A stretch of DNA of 36,944 bases, taken from Bacillus coahuilensis m4-4 (GTDB lineage Bacteria > Bacillota > Bacilli > Bacillales > Bacillaceae_K). The translations under genes were made by a program, and so were the position numbers. The stretch spans positions 1 to 36,944 of the forward strand of contig NZ_ABFU01000015.3 of the NCBI RefSeq assembly GCF_000171615.1, in the 5' to 3' direction. Each line of letters starts with the position of its first letter. Within the stretch, counting starts at the first letter, position 1. The notes beneath the pieces were generated by a model. The model had not been told where the DNA came from and did no database searches. It worked only from the letters and a program-made list of their open reading frames with translations. Shown piece after piece: positions 36,599 through 36,944 of the stretch.

Positions 36599-36900
36599 GG
36601 CGTGCGGCATTCGTTGAGATTGTGCGGCTTGCTCCGGTTGCGTGCGGACGACTCCCATTTGCGCGCGGCTCCCGGCCTTTTGCGTGCACTTTTCGACCAC
36701 GTGCGTGCAGATTTTTGGACCTTGCGTGCACTTTAAGTTTTTGCGTGCGGCCTACTACGATTTGCGTGCGGCTCTCGGCCTTTTGCGTGCACTTTTCGAC
36801 CACGTGCGTGCAGATTTTTGAACCTTGCGTGCACTTGAGGTTTTTGCGTGCGGATTGCTCCGGTTTCCGTGCGGCTCCCGGCCTGTTGCGTGCACTTACA
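36599..36900. repeat. GCGTGC tandem repeats with a 103-bp higher-order period
   Basis: About fifteen units of 19-21 bp begin with GCGTGC (or GTGCGG variants). Five units make a larger repeat of 103 bp: GCGTGCGGCTCCCGG-type unit, GCGTGCACTTTTCGACC, GCGTGCAGATTTTTG, GCGTGCACTT and GCGTGCGGN. Copies begin at 36661, 36764 and 36867. The block is much richer in G+C than its surroundings. Open frames that cross it are by-products of the repeat. Confidence 0.8.
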
Positions 36901-36944
36901 CTTTCCCTCTGCAGGTCACCTCCCCCCGCCCTCCACCCACCTCT

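Noticed and set aside
36497-36803. Two overlapping minus-strand frames in the GCGTGC repeats
   Set aside because: Their products (e.g. repeated 'VEKCTQKA') only reflect the 103-bp repeat; no start signal.

Overview
The window looks like a chromosomal segment of a low-GC, spore-forming Bacillaceae bacterium. The flank on the right (about 24.7-36.9 kb) carries ordinary Bacillus genes in an order resembling the B. subtilis yfj/yfk region: rlmCD/YfjO-type rRNA methyltransferase, YfjP-like AlkA glycosylase, pdaA with a sigma-G-type promoter, a PAS histidine kinase, class I fumarase, a chemotaxis receptor, an SDR dehydrogenase, an SE1561-type small protein, YfkAB radical SAM enzyme and YfkD. Beyond YfkD lies a GC-rich GCGTGC repeat block.

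About 24.3 kb (395-24729) is an AT-rich genomic island inserted in the 3' end of rlmCD. The evidence is direct. The last codons of the original gene (His-Val-Glu-Cys-Val-Val-Glu-Leu-Ile-Leu-Lys-stop) and its terminator sit at the left end (402 down to 318). The body of rlmCD sits at the right end with a substituted C-terminus. Both junctions share the 8 bp TCAACATG. Joining the two island ends gives a core flanked by near-perfect 17-nt inverted arms, as expected for attP of a large serine integrase.

Island layout: (a) 676-6057, minus strand: a DUF4297 nuclease and HerA helicase (a known type of antiphage pair), followed by an FRG-domain protein and a protein resembling an integron-cassette domain; (b) 6321-8181, minus strand: two proteins I do not recognise; (c) 8481-12188, plus strand: a leader RNA, three small ORFs and two large serine recombinases; (d) 12241-12460: GTTACCGAAT repeats; (e) 12685-21427: a cytosine-5 DNA methyltransferase convergent with a tightly overlapping MutL-like ATPase / Z1 / DUF4420 / AIPR operon, which resembles the Mza defence system; (f) 21687-24660: a second recombinase cluster with two recombinases of catalytic-domain size, small ORFs, a second copy of the leader RNA, and the large recombinase that borders attR and is the best integrase candidate.

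Two cautions. Many genes are broken by single-base indels, mostly in A/T runs, and this includes rlmCD, the chemotaxis receptor and the SDR outside the island. Assembly error is therefore the simplest explanation for most of the breaks, and the split genes are annotated here as whole loci with a broken frame. All functional calls rest on motifs and remembered family patterns; no search was run.

Most notable: the complete attL/attR reconstruction, the two covarying terminator-type leaders that precede recombinase genes, and the layered defence cargo.
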